17,648 nt of DNA from DATDRM01 sp035291705 (GTDB taxonomy: Bacteria; Chloroflexota; Anaerolineae; Anaerolineales; UBA4823): the NCBI GenBank assembly GCA_035291705.1, contig DATDRM010000137.1:1-17648 (forward strand), written 5' to 3'. Positions 7,772 to 14,637 of the stretch are shown here, in pieces. Both the position numbers and the translations under genes were made by a program. The notes beneath the pieces are model-generated. The model ran no database searches. It worked only from the letters and a program-made list of their open reading frames with translations, and had not been told where the DNA came from. Numbering within the stretch: the first letter of the stretch is position 1; the number at the start of each line of letters is the position of its first letter.

Positions 7772-10366
7772 ATGGTAAGTCTTGTCCTCGTATCCCACAG
7801 CCGGGCGCTGGCTGAGGCGCTGATGAACCTGGTCAAACAAATGGCTTCTCAAGATCTGCGGGTGGCGATCGCTGCTGGTGCCGGTCCCGACCGCCAGGAA
7901 TTCGGCACCGACGCGAGTGAGATCGCTTCTGTGATCCAGTCTATTTACTCGCCGGATGGCGTGCTGGTGCTGATGGACCTGGGCAGCGCGGTGCTGAGTG
8001 CTGAAATGGCGGTGGAGTTATTACCACAGGAGATGCAAACCCACATCGCCTGCTGTGCAGCCCCGCTGGTGGAGGGGGCTATCGCCGCAGGTGTACAAGC
8101 GGGCCTGGGAAGCGACCTCGAGACTGTCTGCTGGGAAGCGCAGCGCGCGATGGCTCCCAAGGTTGAACATCTCGACGAGAGTCAGCCTGGTACGAGGATC
8201 GAAGCAGATGCTCGGAAATTACCGATCCAGGGGGAGACACGGGCGATGACTCTGGTGCTTCAGAATCTGCACGGATTGCACGCCCGGCCGGCGGCTCGCT
8301 TCGTCCAGGTAGCGGCAGCCTATCAGGCGGATATCCAGGTCACGAACGCATCTTCTGGCAAAGGACCAGTTTCAGCCAAAAGTCTGAACGCCCTGGCGAT
8401 GTTGGGCGTTTCGCGTGGCGATCGCATCACCATCACCGCTAATGGACGCGAGGCCGCACTAGCGCTGGAAGCTTTGCGTCGATTAGTTCTGGATAATTTC
8501 GGGGCTGGCGCAATCCAGGAAATAGCCCAGCTCGCGGCACCCACAGCTTTTCAGGTAACAAAACCTTTATCAGGAGAAGCGATCCAAGGGATTCCGGTTT
8601 CGGAGGGGATCGTCCTGGGGCAGGCCTACCACTACCAGCCAGTCCTTCTATCCATCCCCGAGGACCATAGCGAACACCCAGAAGAGGAATGGGAATGCCT
8701 GCAACTCGCTTTGGAGAACACCCGGTTGGCAATACAAAGACGCCGCATAAGATTAAGCGCACAGTTGGGTGAAGCCCAAGCCGCGATCTTCGACGCGCAT
8801 GTACTGATCTTGCAGGACCCGCTGCTGCTTGACAAGGTCCGGGAGCGGATCTTTATCCAAGGCGAGAATGCTGCCTACGCCTGGCAGGCAAGTATTAATG
8901 AAGTTGCTGTGGCATACCGCAACCTGGCCGATCCATATCAGCAGGCGCGCAATGTAGATGTGATCGATGTAGGTAAGCAGGTGTTAAGGGAGATCGGTTT
9001 GCAGACCACTTCGCCTGCTCCTTCGCTGCGCTCAGGACAAGGCTCACGGCTTCGGCTTGAAGTGACCAGTGATGCTCAGATTGAGTTCACCTCACCAGCC
9101 ATCCTGTTCGCCGAGGAACTGATCCCTACGGAAATCGCCCAACTCGACTTGCGCCGTGTCCTGGGATTAGTCACCGTTAGGGGTGGGTCGACTGCGCACA
9201 GCGCCATCCTGGCGCGTGCCCTGGGAATCCCCGCCGTGAGTGGGATCGATCTGAGCCCTCTGGAGGTTAAGGACGATACCCTGGTCGCCTTGGATGGCTT
9301 CAGTGGTGAGCTATGGGTGGAGCCAGCGCCAAAAGTCCAACAGCAGCTGGCCGAGAAGCGCCTGGAATGGTTGGAACGACGGGCAAGGTTATTGCAGAGC
9401 AGCCACGAACCAGCCTGCACGCGGGATGGACGCCGGGTCGAGGTAGCGGCTAACGTTGGAAGCCTAGCTGCAGCGCAAGCTGCAGTGGATAATGGGGCGG
9501 AGGGGATTGGTGTATTGCGCACAGAATTCCTATACCTGGATCGCCGCACTCCACCCAGTGAAGATGAACAATTAGCGACCCTGCGTGTGATTGGGCAAGT
9601 GATGGGTGAGCGGCCGGTGATCGTGCGAACATTGGATGTGGGTGGTGATAAAGAGCTGCCATATCTCGACCGACCACCGGAGGCCAATCCCTACCTGGGC
9701 GTGCGCGGTCTGCGCCTGTCTTTACGAAATCCGGGGTTATTTCTCACCCAGCTGCGAGCGATCCTGCGCGCTGGCGCAGATTCCCCGGTGCGGGTGATGT
9801 TCCCGATGGTTGCGGCGCAGGATGAGATCCTGCAAGCCGGGGGACTCCTGGAGCAGGTTCACCAGGAGCTTGAGAAAGAAAAGATCCGCCATTGCTGGCC
9901 GGTTGAGATGGGGATCATGGTCGAGGTGCCATCCGCGGCATTGCTCAGCTCAACGCTGGCGCCGCTGGTGGATTTTTTCAGCGTTGGCACCAATGACCTG
10001 TCCCAGTATACACTGGCCGCCGAGCGCGGTAACCCTGATCTGGGGATCTTTGCGGATGCCCTGCATCCGGCTGTCCTGCGCCTGATCCAGCAGGTGGTCG
10101 AAGCCGCTCACCAACACGGCAAATGGGCCGGGGTGTGCGGCGAAGTGGCCGGCGACCCGCTGGCAGTGCCGGTCTTGATCGGCCTGGGCGTGGACGAATT
10201 GAGCATGAATCCAGCCGAGATCCCGCAGGTGAAGGCGGTCCTGAGGCAGATCGATATGGCGAGCGTCAGGCGAGTCGCGGAGAAGGCTTTGAAGTGTGAG
10301 AGCGCGGCCGTGGTGCGGCGGTTGGCACGAGAGTTTAAGGATGAAAAACTAAAAGAGGGCAATTAG
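7772..10366 (+). CDS. dhaM: DhaM-HPr-Enzyme I fusion, PTS phosphoryl donor for dihydroxyacetone kinase
   Basis: This 864-residue protein passes phosphate from PEP to the ADP on DhaL. Three modules are visible. The DhaM EIIA-type domain (about 1-125) has its active His in LVSHS (His9). The HPr domain (about 157-245) has LHARPA (His170) and KSLNAL (Ser204, the position of regulatory Ser46 in classical HPr). A complete Enzyme I covers about 270-830, with the helical domain, the phosphohistidine motif GGSTAHSAI (His476), the PEP-binding barrel motifs GIGVLRTEFL, RTLDVGGDK and SVGTNDLSQY, and the catalytic GVCGE (Cys789). The E. coli DhaM carries only a truncated Enzyme I part, so this version looks self-sufficient. 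A low-complexity insert (about 414-430) separates the helical and phosphohistidine domains. An AAGGAG site (7762-7767) lies just before the ATG. It is the last gene of dhaKLM. Confidence 0.95.
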   Translation: MVSLVLVSHSRALAEALMNLVKQMASQDLRVAIAAGAGPDRQEFGTDASEIASVIQSIYSPDGVLVLMDLGSAVLSAEMAVELLPQEMQTHIACCAAPLVEGAIAAGVQAGLGSDLETVCWEAQRAMAPKVEHLDESQPGTRIEADARKLPIQGETRAMTLVLQNLHGLHARPAARFVQVAAAYQADIQVTNASSGKGPVSAKSLNALAMLGVSRGDRITITANGREAALALEALRRLVLDNFGAGAIQEIAQLAAPTAFQVTKPLSGEAIQGIPVSEGIVLGQAYHYQPVLLSIPEDHSEHPEEEWECLQLALENTRLAIQRRRIRLSAQLGEAQAAIFDAHVLILQDPLLLDKVRERIFIQGENAAYAWQASINEVAVAYRNLADPYQQARNVDVIDVGKQVLREIGLQTTSPAPSLRSGQGSRLRLEVTSDAQIEFTSPAILFAEELIPTEIAQLDLRRVLGLVTVRGGSTAHSAILARALGIPAVSGIDLSPLEVKDDTLVALDGFSGELWVEPAPKVQQQLAEKRLEWLERRARLLQSSHEPACTRDGRRVEVAANVGSLAAAQAAVDNGAEGIGVLRTEFLYLDRRTPPSEDEQLATLRVIGQVMGERPVIVRTLDVGGDKELPYLDRPPEANPYLGVRGLRLSLRNPGLFLTQLRAILRAGADSPVRVMFPMVAAQDEILQAGGLLEQVHQELEKEKIRHCWPVEMGIMVEVPSAALLSSTLAPLVDFFSVGTNDLSQYTLAAERGNPDLGIFADALHPAVLRLIQQVVEAAHQHGKWAGVCGEVAGDPLAVPVLIGLGVDELSMNPAEIPQVKAVLRQIDMASVRRVAEKALKCESAAVVRRLAREFKDEKLKEGN
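9012..9056. repeat. Possible dispersed repeat insert inside the dhaM Enzyme I linker
   Basis: The segment contains CTTCGCTGCGCTCAGGACAA, a motif resembling small dispersed repeats common in many bacterial genomes. It encodes the low-complexity stretch SPAPSLRSGQGSRLRLE, which has no counterpart in the usual Enzyme I linker. It preserves the reading frame. It cannot be confirmed as a repeat because there is only one copy in this window. Confidence 0.3.
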
Positions 10367-10424
10367 AATGTTGTGGTAGGCGCTCTTAGGGTCTTAATTG
10401 CAAAGTAATGAAGATCAGGCTCCG

Positions 10425-11432
10425 ATGAGAGCATTTTTACCTCTCCTTACCATTGTTATACTATTAGCGAACGCTTGCTCGACTACCCCAGCCATCCCAA
10501 GCGTAGATGTCCAACTCGCCGTGCAGGGAACTGTCACAGCTCTGGTCGCCGAGTTGATCAACGCATTGCCGACAGTGATAGATACGCCCGTTCCCACACA
10601 AATGGTGACAGAAATCCCTACAGAGATTATCTTATCGCTTGATACCCCGGAAGCCGCTTGCGCTCCACCGGGGAGGGACTTCGAAATTGGCCTGGTGACG
10701 GAAGTCGTCGATGGCGATACGATTGAAGTGACCATCGATAGCCAGGCCTTTGCCGTGCGCTATATCGGGATCGATACGCCTGAACCTGGTGACCCTGGGG
10801 GAGCGGAAGCGAAAGCCAAGAACAGCGAACTCGTGTCGGATCAAGTTGTGACATTAGGGCGGGATGTCTCGGAAACCGACCGGTTTGATCGCTTGCTGCG
10901 TTACGTCTATTTATCGGATGGTACTTTTGTAAATGCAGAGCTGGTGCGTTCGGGTTATGCCAGGGCAAAGGCTTACCAACCAGATGTAAAATGCCAGGTT
11001 TTGCTTGAACAAATCCAGGGGGAAGCACAAGTGTCAGGGCTGGGACTGTGGGCGCAACCAGCGGCAACCATTATGCCAATTGGCAGTGTGACAGCTATTC
11101 AGGTGGTGGTGGATCCCGCTTGTTCGCAATTCAACGCCCCGGGAGATGATAATAACAATAAGAACGAGGAGTATGCTTGTTTTACCAACCAGGGAGCCGA
11201 ATCTGTTAATATGGCGGGTTGGATGTTGAAGGATTCGTATGGCTGGAGCTTCACGTTTCCAGATTTCTCCCTTGGCGTGGGTGCGAGCGTCAGGGTACGC
11301 ACGGGTTGTGGAACCAACACCCAAGGGGATTTATATTGGTGCAGGAACGAAACCGCCGTCTGGAACAACGGCGGCGATTGTGTGTATTTGCTGAATGGGG
11401 AAGGGGAAAAAGTCAGCGAGTATTGTTATTAA
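10425..11432 (+). CDS. Lipoprotein with thermonuclease (SNase) and lamin-tail domains
   Basis: The 335-residue product starts with a lipoprotein-like signal, MRAFLPLLTIVILLANAC, with the modifiable Cys at 18; the lipobox is weak but acceptable. A Thr/Pro-rich linker follows. The nuclease domain (about 85-215) shows VVDGDTIEV, VRYIGIDTPE (Arg112 and Glu120 as catalytic candidates) and DRFDRLLRYVY (Arg156). Residues about 225-335 look like a lamin-tail domain (NMAGWMLKDSYG, FTFPDF, Trp and Gly pattern) with several Cys. It would cleave nucleic acids at the cell surface, for nutrient recovery or against foreign DNA. The ATG at 10425 was chosen over an in-frame TTG at 10398 because it places the signal peptide at the N-terminus. 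It follows dhaM by 58 bases but has no evident link to it. Confidence 0.88.
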   Translation: MRAFLPLLTIVILLANACSTTPAIPSVDVQLAVQGTVTALVAELINALPTVIDTPVPTQMVTEIPTEIILSLDTPEAACAPPGRDFEIGLVTEVVDGDTIEVTIDSQAFAVRYIGIDTPEPGDPGGAEAKAKNSELVSDQVVTLGRDVSETDRFDRLLRYVYLSDGTFVNAELVRSGYARAKAYQPDVKCQVLLEQIQGEAQVSGLGLWAQPAATIMPIGSVTAIQVVVDPACSQFNAPGDDNNNKNEEYACFTNQGAESVNMAGWMLKDSYGWSFTFPDFSLGVGASVRVRTGCGTNTQGDLYWCRNETAVWNNGGDCVYLLNGEGEKVSEYCY

Positions 11433-11438
11433 TTATCC

Positions 11439-12773
11439 TTACTCCACGCGACCGGTCTCGCCTTCCAGGATCACACGGAAAGTCTTTACTGGTTCGTCCG
11501 CCGGGCCGCACATCACCTGGCCGTTGGTGACATCAAAACAGGAGGAATGCCAGGGACAGACGATCAGTTTGCCTTCTAGCTCGCCTTCGCTCAAAGGACC
11601 TCCGGCGTGAGTGCAGGCATCTTGCGTGGCGTAAAACTCGCCATCCACGTTGTAGACGGCCACGGGTTCACCCTTTAGGAAGAGCAATTTGGCCTGACCC
11701 GGCTTGAGCTCGCTGGCTCGGAACTCATTTTCTTTCAGCTTCTGCACCTCTGGCCGAGCTTCCTGCTCTTCAAGGATTGAAATTTCTATGAAATCCCGCC
11801 TCAACACAGGAATTTGCAGGTGAATTTCGCCTTCGCGCAGCTCTACAGGATACATCTCCAGCTTTGCCTTGGGATCGGTGAGCAATTCACCATTGGTGAG
11901 GTTGTACTGGAAACCATGCCAGGGGCAGGTCAGGGTATCCCCCCGCAGGCTGCCTGTCGCCACCGGTCCGCCACGGTGCAGACAGCTATTGCGCACGGCA
12001 TACCACTTGCCTTGATGATGGAAAACGCCGATAGAGAGGTCGTCAACCTGGACGATCTTTCGCTCACCATCCGGGATATCAGCGGTTTGCGCGACAACCA
12101 CATCTCTGGCTTCTTGCATCGTGCGCATGCCCAGCCCGAGCTCGTAAGATTCGACGGCAAGTTGTAATACCGCTTCCTGGTCGATGGAGCCGCGTGAAGC
12201 GTAGGTTTCAGCCTCACGCTCGTGGCCGTATGCGCGTGAGAGCATCTCCAGGATGACCATCATGAGTAAGTTCCAGGCATTTAAGGCGCGAACTTCCCAA
12301 TCTGGGTCAATGTCGCGTAGCTCTTTGGTGATTGCCTCGCTGATGGCATGCGTCATGAACCCAACCTGGCCGATGACATAGCGCTCCGGGATGTAGATGG
12401 TGGGATCGGCTCCGCGAGAAGTGTGAGCACGGCCGACGTAATCGATGTAGCGCGCGTAGTTATCGTCGTAGACCCCATAGGCGGTGCGCCGCCAGAAATT
12501 AGCCAGATGGTGCATCCTTAACTGCAAGTATTCCTGATCGAGGGTGCCATCCTTTCTCAGGAAGTGTTTGCGGGTTGGTGGGTAGCGCAAGAGTTGCGTA
12601 TAGAATTTGGAAACGATCTCCGGGATATACTTTTCGATGATGAAGCGGCTCTCGTGGATGGCATCCGCGTCTACCTGGGTGAAGCCGACGAATTCGGCCA
12701 TATAGCGGAAGTAGCGACCGGAATCCTCCGCCCCCTGTTTGATCTTATCGTCCTGGGTGAGTGGTGAGGTCAT
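11439..12773 (-). CDS. Protoglobin fused to two Rieske [2Fe-2S] domains
   Basis: This 444-residue protein has three domains in a row. Residues about 15-190 match protoglobin, a haem-binding globin fold for oxygen, NO or CO. The features are RMHHLANFW, the YDDNYARYIDYVGRAH stretch with His117 as the likely proximal haem ligand, and YIPERYVIGQ. The first Rieske domain (about 222-322) has CLH (264-266) and CPWH (283-286). The second (about 345-440) has CTH (387-389) and CPWH (406-409). All eight cluster ligands are present. There is no oxygenase catalytic domain, signal peptide or membrane segment. Suggested roles are gas sensing coupled to redox, or NO or oxygen chemistry fed by the Rieske centres; no reductase partner lies next to it. 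A strong AGGAGG site (12784-12789) supports the ATG. The gene converges on the nuclease gene with only six bases between stops. Confidence 0.93.
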   Translation of the reverse strand: MTSPLTQDDKIKQGAEDSGRYFRYMAEFVGFTQVDADAIHESRFIIEKYIPEIVSKFYTQLLRYPPTRKHFLRKDGTLDQEYLQLRMHHLANFWRRTAYGVYDDNYARYIDYVGRAHTSRGADPTIYIPERYVIGQVGFMTHAISEAITKELRDIDPDWEVRALNAWNLLMMVILEMLSRAYGHEREAETYASRGSIDQEAVLQLAVESYELGLGMRTMQEARDVVVAQTADIPDGERKIVQVDDLSIGVFHHQGKWYAVRNSCLHRGGPVATGSLRGDTLTCPWHGFQYNLTNGELLTDPKAKLEMYPVELREGEIHLQIPVLRRDFIEISILEEQEARPEVQKLKENEFRASELKPGQAKLLFLKGEPVAVYNVDGEFYATQDACTHAGGPLSEGELEGKLIVCPWHSSCFDVTNGQVMCGPADEPVKTFRVILEGETGRVE

Positions 12774-12805
12774 ATTCGATCTTCCTCCTAAGGTTTGGCT
12801 TTATA

Positions 12806-12895
12806 GGAGTTACGCAGATGTGGGGATTGGGGGGGTGTTTGGGCGGGCAACGCCCGCCCAAACACCCCCCATCCTCATTCCAACTGCGTAAGTCC
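12806..12895. mobile_element. MITE-like element (90 bp) flanked by TA
   Basis: The ends are GGAGTTACGCAG (12806-12817) and CTGCGTAAGTCC (12884-12895), which are inverted repeats matching at 11 of 12 positions. Each end is flanked by TA (12804-12805 and 12896-12897), as expected for a target duplication of the IS630/Tc1-mariner type. The interior holds a perfect 19-bp hairpin with arms 12830-12848 and 12852-12870 and a three-base loop (AAC). It has no coding capacity. It lies between the PIN toxin remnant and the ribosome binding site of the protoglobin-Rieske gene. Confidence 0.75.
12830..12870. repeat. Perfect 19-bp GC-rich hairpin inside the MITE-like element
   Basis: The left arm GGGGGGTGTTTGGGCGGGC (12830-12848) and its exact reverse complement (12852-12870) are separated by AAC. 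In RNA it would form a very stable hairpin on either strand. No T-run follows directly, so a classical intrinsic terminator is doubtful. It sits in the leader region of the minus-strand protoglobin-Rieske gene and could affect read-through from the antitoxin gene. Confidence 0.85.
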
Positions 12896-12902
12896 TACTT
12901 TA

Positions 12903-12950
12903 TTAACCATAATTCAGCACAACAATGATGTTCGATGTATCGATGAACAC
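12903..12950 (-). pseudogene. PIN-domain (VapC-like) toxin remnant
   Basis: Two bases after the antitoxin stop, a GTG opens a 15-codon frame reading VFIDTSNIIVVLNYG and then a stop at 12903-12905. This matches the start of PIN-domain toxins, whose first catalytic Asp lies in the DTS motif (Asp4 here). The rest of the toxin is absent. The MITE-like element begins six bases beyond the stop, and on its other side lies the leader of the next gene rather than more toxin. The remnant is too short to be active. Confidence 0.65.
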
Positions 12951-12952
12951 GC

Positions 12953-13201
12953 TCAGGATCCAACACCTTCCCGCAGATATCGCTCGTGATCGGTCGAAAG
13001 ATCTTCGGGACCTTCGCGTAATTTTCCTTCGGCGGTGATCGCTCTCCTGCGCAACTCTTTACGGCTAACGAAACCGGTTGAGCGTAAAAGAGCATCGACA
13101 CTGGTGCGGATCAGCTCTGCTACAGGCTCCCCTTCTTTTGCAGCCAGCTGTTTCAGGGCGCTGGCCTGTTCTTCTGTCAGTTGTATTTGAGTTATTTGCA
13201 T
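12953..13201 (-). CDS. VapB-like ribbon-helix-helix antitoxin
   Basis: The 82-residue protein begins MQITQIQLTEEQASALKQLA, a ribbon-helix-helix DNA-binding start followed by the helix VAELIRTSVDALL. Its C-terminal half (RRRAITAEGKLREGPEDLSTDHERYLREG) follows the layout of antitoxins paired with PIN toxins, in which a Gly/Arg-rich stretch precedes D(L/V)S..HD.YL. Such antitoxins neutralise the toxin and repress their own promoter. The Met at 13199-13201 is preferred over an upstream in-frame start at 13255, which would add residues without family resemblance. The cognate toxin is reduced to a remnant just downstream, so this is now an orphan antitoxin. Confidence 0.75.
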   Translation of the reverse strand: MQITQIQLTEEQASALKQLAAKEGEPVAELIRTSVDALLRSTGFVSRKELRRRAITAEGKLREGPEDLSTDHERYLREGVGS

Positions 13202-13225
13202 TGATCTCAATCCAGATCGGGTTTT

Positions 13226-13247
13226 ATTACATCGATATTGCTGTAAT
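13226..13247. promoter_or_regulatory. Inverted repeat, possible antitoxin operator
   Basis: ATTACA (13226-13231) and TGTAAT (13242-13247) are perfect inverted repeats with ten bases between them, located 25-46 bases upstream of the antitoxin start. Ribbon-helix-helix antitoxins usually bind short inverted repeats at their own promoter. Six-base arms can occur by chance, so the call is weak. Confidence 0.35.
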
Positions 13248-13258
13248 GATAGCATATG

Positions 13259-14245
13259 TTAAATGTGAATCTCTACGATATCGCCATCCTGGAGCACGTA
13301 ATCCCGCTGCACCAGCTGCCGGTCATACACGGCTTTCCCCCATACCCGGGCTGATTTCATCTTCTCCAGGAAATCCTTATGGATTCTACCGGCCAGGTCT
13401 TCCACGTTGCTGCCCTTCTTCATTGCAAATGGCCTGGTGAAATCGGGCTCCTTTCCCGGCGCTTTGGTGTAGACCCGGATCAGATCCATTTTCTCTACCA
13501 TCTCCCGTTTGAGACGTTCCAGGTTTTGTCCGGTGTGGGCGGAGACAGGGATGCAAGGCCACTTTTCCTCGAGAAGTTCGCAGAAGATTTGATAGAGCTC
13601 TTCAGCTGGCTGATCGTCGCACTTGTTGACCAATACCAGGAATGGCAAGAAAGTCATCGGTTGCCCCTGCAGATAGCGGTCCTGGCGATCTTGGGGGGCG
13701 ATGCGATATTCCTCCAGTAATGCGATTGTATCCTTGAGCTGTGCGATGGGATCCTGGTGTAAATCGACCACCAACACGACCAGGTCTGCCCGCCGGATCA
13801 ATTCCATCAGCTGCGGCTCGATAAAATCCCGGCTGAGAGGAGGGGTGTCCACCAGCTGCCAGTGGATGTTTTCAAACGACAGCATGCCGGGCACCGGCTC
13901 CCAGGTCCTTTGAGGTGCTGCGCTATTCTCCATTTCTGAGCTGGTCAGGGTTGCCACCAGGGTCGATTTACCGACCTGACCTGGTCCGACCACGACGACC
14001 TGCCCAGCGCCGGCCTTGGGGACCCGGAAAGCGGAGTCGTGTTTGCCTCCTCCCTTGGGGCTTAGCGATTCTTCCTTCAGCCTGGCCAAGCGCCGCCGCA
14101 GGTCGGCCCGCAGGTGATCTGTGCCCTTGTGCTTGGGCACAACGCTGATCATTTCCTGGAGTGTCTCGATCTTTTCTTCGAGCGTCTCGGCCGTGCGGAA
14201 GCGCTTCTCGATTGCGAAATAGTCGGGAGGGAGGTTGGTTGGCAT
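13259..14245 (-). CDS. TGS-domain GTPase, DRG/Obg-like
   Basis: The 328-residue protein is a P-loop GTPase. The N-terminal helical part (about 8-60) with VVPKHKGTDHLRADLRRRL resembles the N-terminus of DRG-type GTPases. The G motifs are visible: G1 GPGQVGKST (87-95, Lys93), G3 DTPP (133-136), G4 NKCD (207-210) and a G5-like SA (235-236). Residues about 255-328 form a TGS domain ending in VLQDGDIVEIHI. DRG and Obg relatives act on ribosomes or in stress signalling; the exact role here is unknown. A TATAAT -10 box lies 34 bases before the ATG, but there is no clear ribosome binding site. Confidence 0.9.
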   Translation of the reverse strand: MPTNLPPDYFAIEKRFRTAETLEEKIETLQEMISVVPKHKGTDHLRADLRRRLARLKEESLSPKGGGKHDSAFRVPKAGAGQVVVVGPGQVGKSTLVATLTSSEMENSAAPQRTWEPVPGMLSFENIHWQLVDTPPLSRDFIEPQLMELIRRADLVVLVVDLHQDPIAQLKDTIALLEEYRIAPQDRQDRYLQGQPMTFLPFLVLVNKCDDQPAEELYQIFCELLEEKWPCIPVSAHTGQNLERLKREMVEKMDLIRVYTKAPGKEPDFTRPFAMKKGSNVEDLAGRIHKDFLEKMKSARVWGKAVYDRQLVQRDYVLQDGDIVEIHI

Positions 14246-14278
14246 GGCAAACCACTCGCTTGTCTATCTTCATGCCAG

Positions 14279-14284
14279 ATTATA
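14279..14284 (-). promoter_or_regulatory. Predicted -10 box of the TGS GTPase gene
   Basis: Read on the minus strand this is a perfect TATAAT, 33 bases from the GTPase start codon. No good -35 box is found at 16-18 bases upstream, so the promoter assignment relies on the -10 hexamer and its position. A second GGTATAATCC lies at 14342-14351 on the same strand, overlapping no gene start. Confidence 0.45.
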
Positions 14285-14352
14285 CCCAATCAATCAGCCC
14301 TGCAGGCGGGCGGTCTTGCCATAAGTTGACCGGTTGTGGTTTGGATTATACC

Positions 14353-14637
14353 TTATGGTGTTCGGGCACAGCGGAAGCCCAGAGCGTTGTCAGAACCTAA
14401 TGGATTGAACTGGAATCGCTCGGTGAGGCGAAGTTGATAACGAGCATCTGCCCAAGAGCCTCCCCGGATGACTCGCTCCGAGCCAGACTCAGGCCCGGTT
14501 TGGTTACTGGATTCTGGCTCCAATGTGGGGTAAGAGTTTGCTGAATACCAGTCAGCATTCCATTCCCAGACGTTTACCAATATATCCAGGGTCCCATAGG
14601 GTCTGGTTGGCCGTTGACCGCTCACTCTTACGGGCAC
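14353..14637 (-). pseudogene. C-terminal fragment of a formylglycine-generating-enzyme-like (SUMF1/EgtB) domain
   Basis: This 94-codon frame carries the C-terminal signature of the FGE-sulfatase fold: YGTLDILVNVWEWNADWY, NQTGPESG, RVIRGGSW and ALGFRCARTP. Full domains have roughly 230-280 residues, so only the last third is present. The usual GNVWEW reads VNVWEW. The frame opens at a GTG (14635-14637) directly after an in-frame TGA, and its first ten bases overlap the end of the upstream CHAT gene in another frame. It may be translated by coupling, but a stand-alone fold is unlikely. It is best read as the remnant of a larger gene or a frameshifted tail. FGE-like domains often accompany CHAT and STAND proteins. 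Confidence 0.7.

Noticed and set aside
10398..10424. TTG start for the thermonuclease lipoprotein
   Set aside because: It would put nine polar residues before the signal peptide; the ATG at 10425 gives a normal signal.
12895..13101. Minus-strand 68-codon frame overlapping the antitoxin
   Set aside because: It runs across the antitoxin and the toxin remnant in a third frame and has no family resemblance; the PIN-like and antitoxin frames explain the region better.
14319..14358. Seven-base inverted repeat CCATAAG / CTTATGG
   Set aside because: The arms are short and 26 bases apart, and they overlap the end of the FGE-like fragment; no T-run follows, so no terminator is called.
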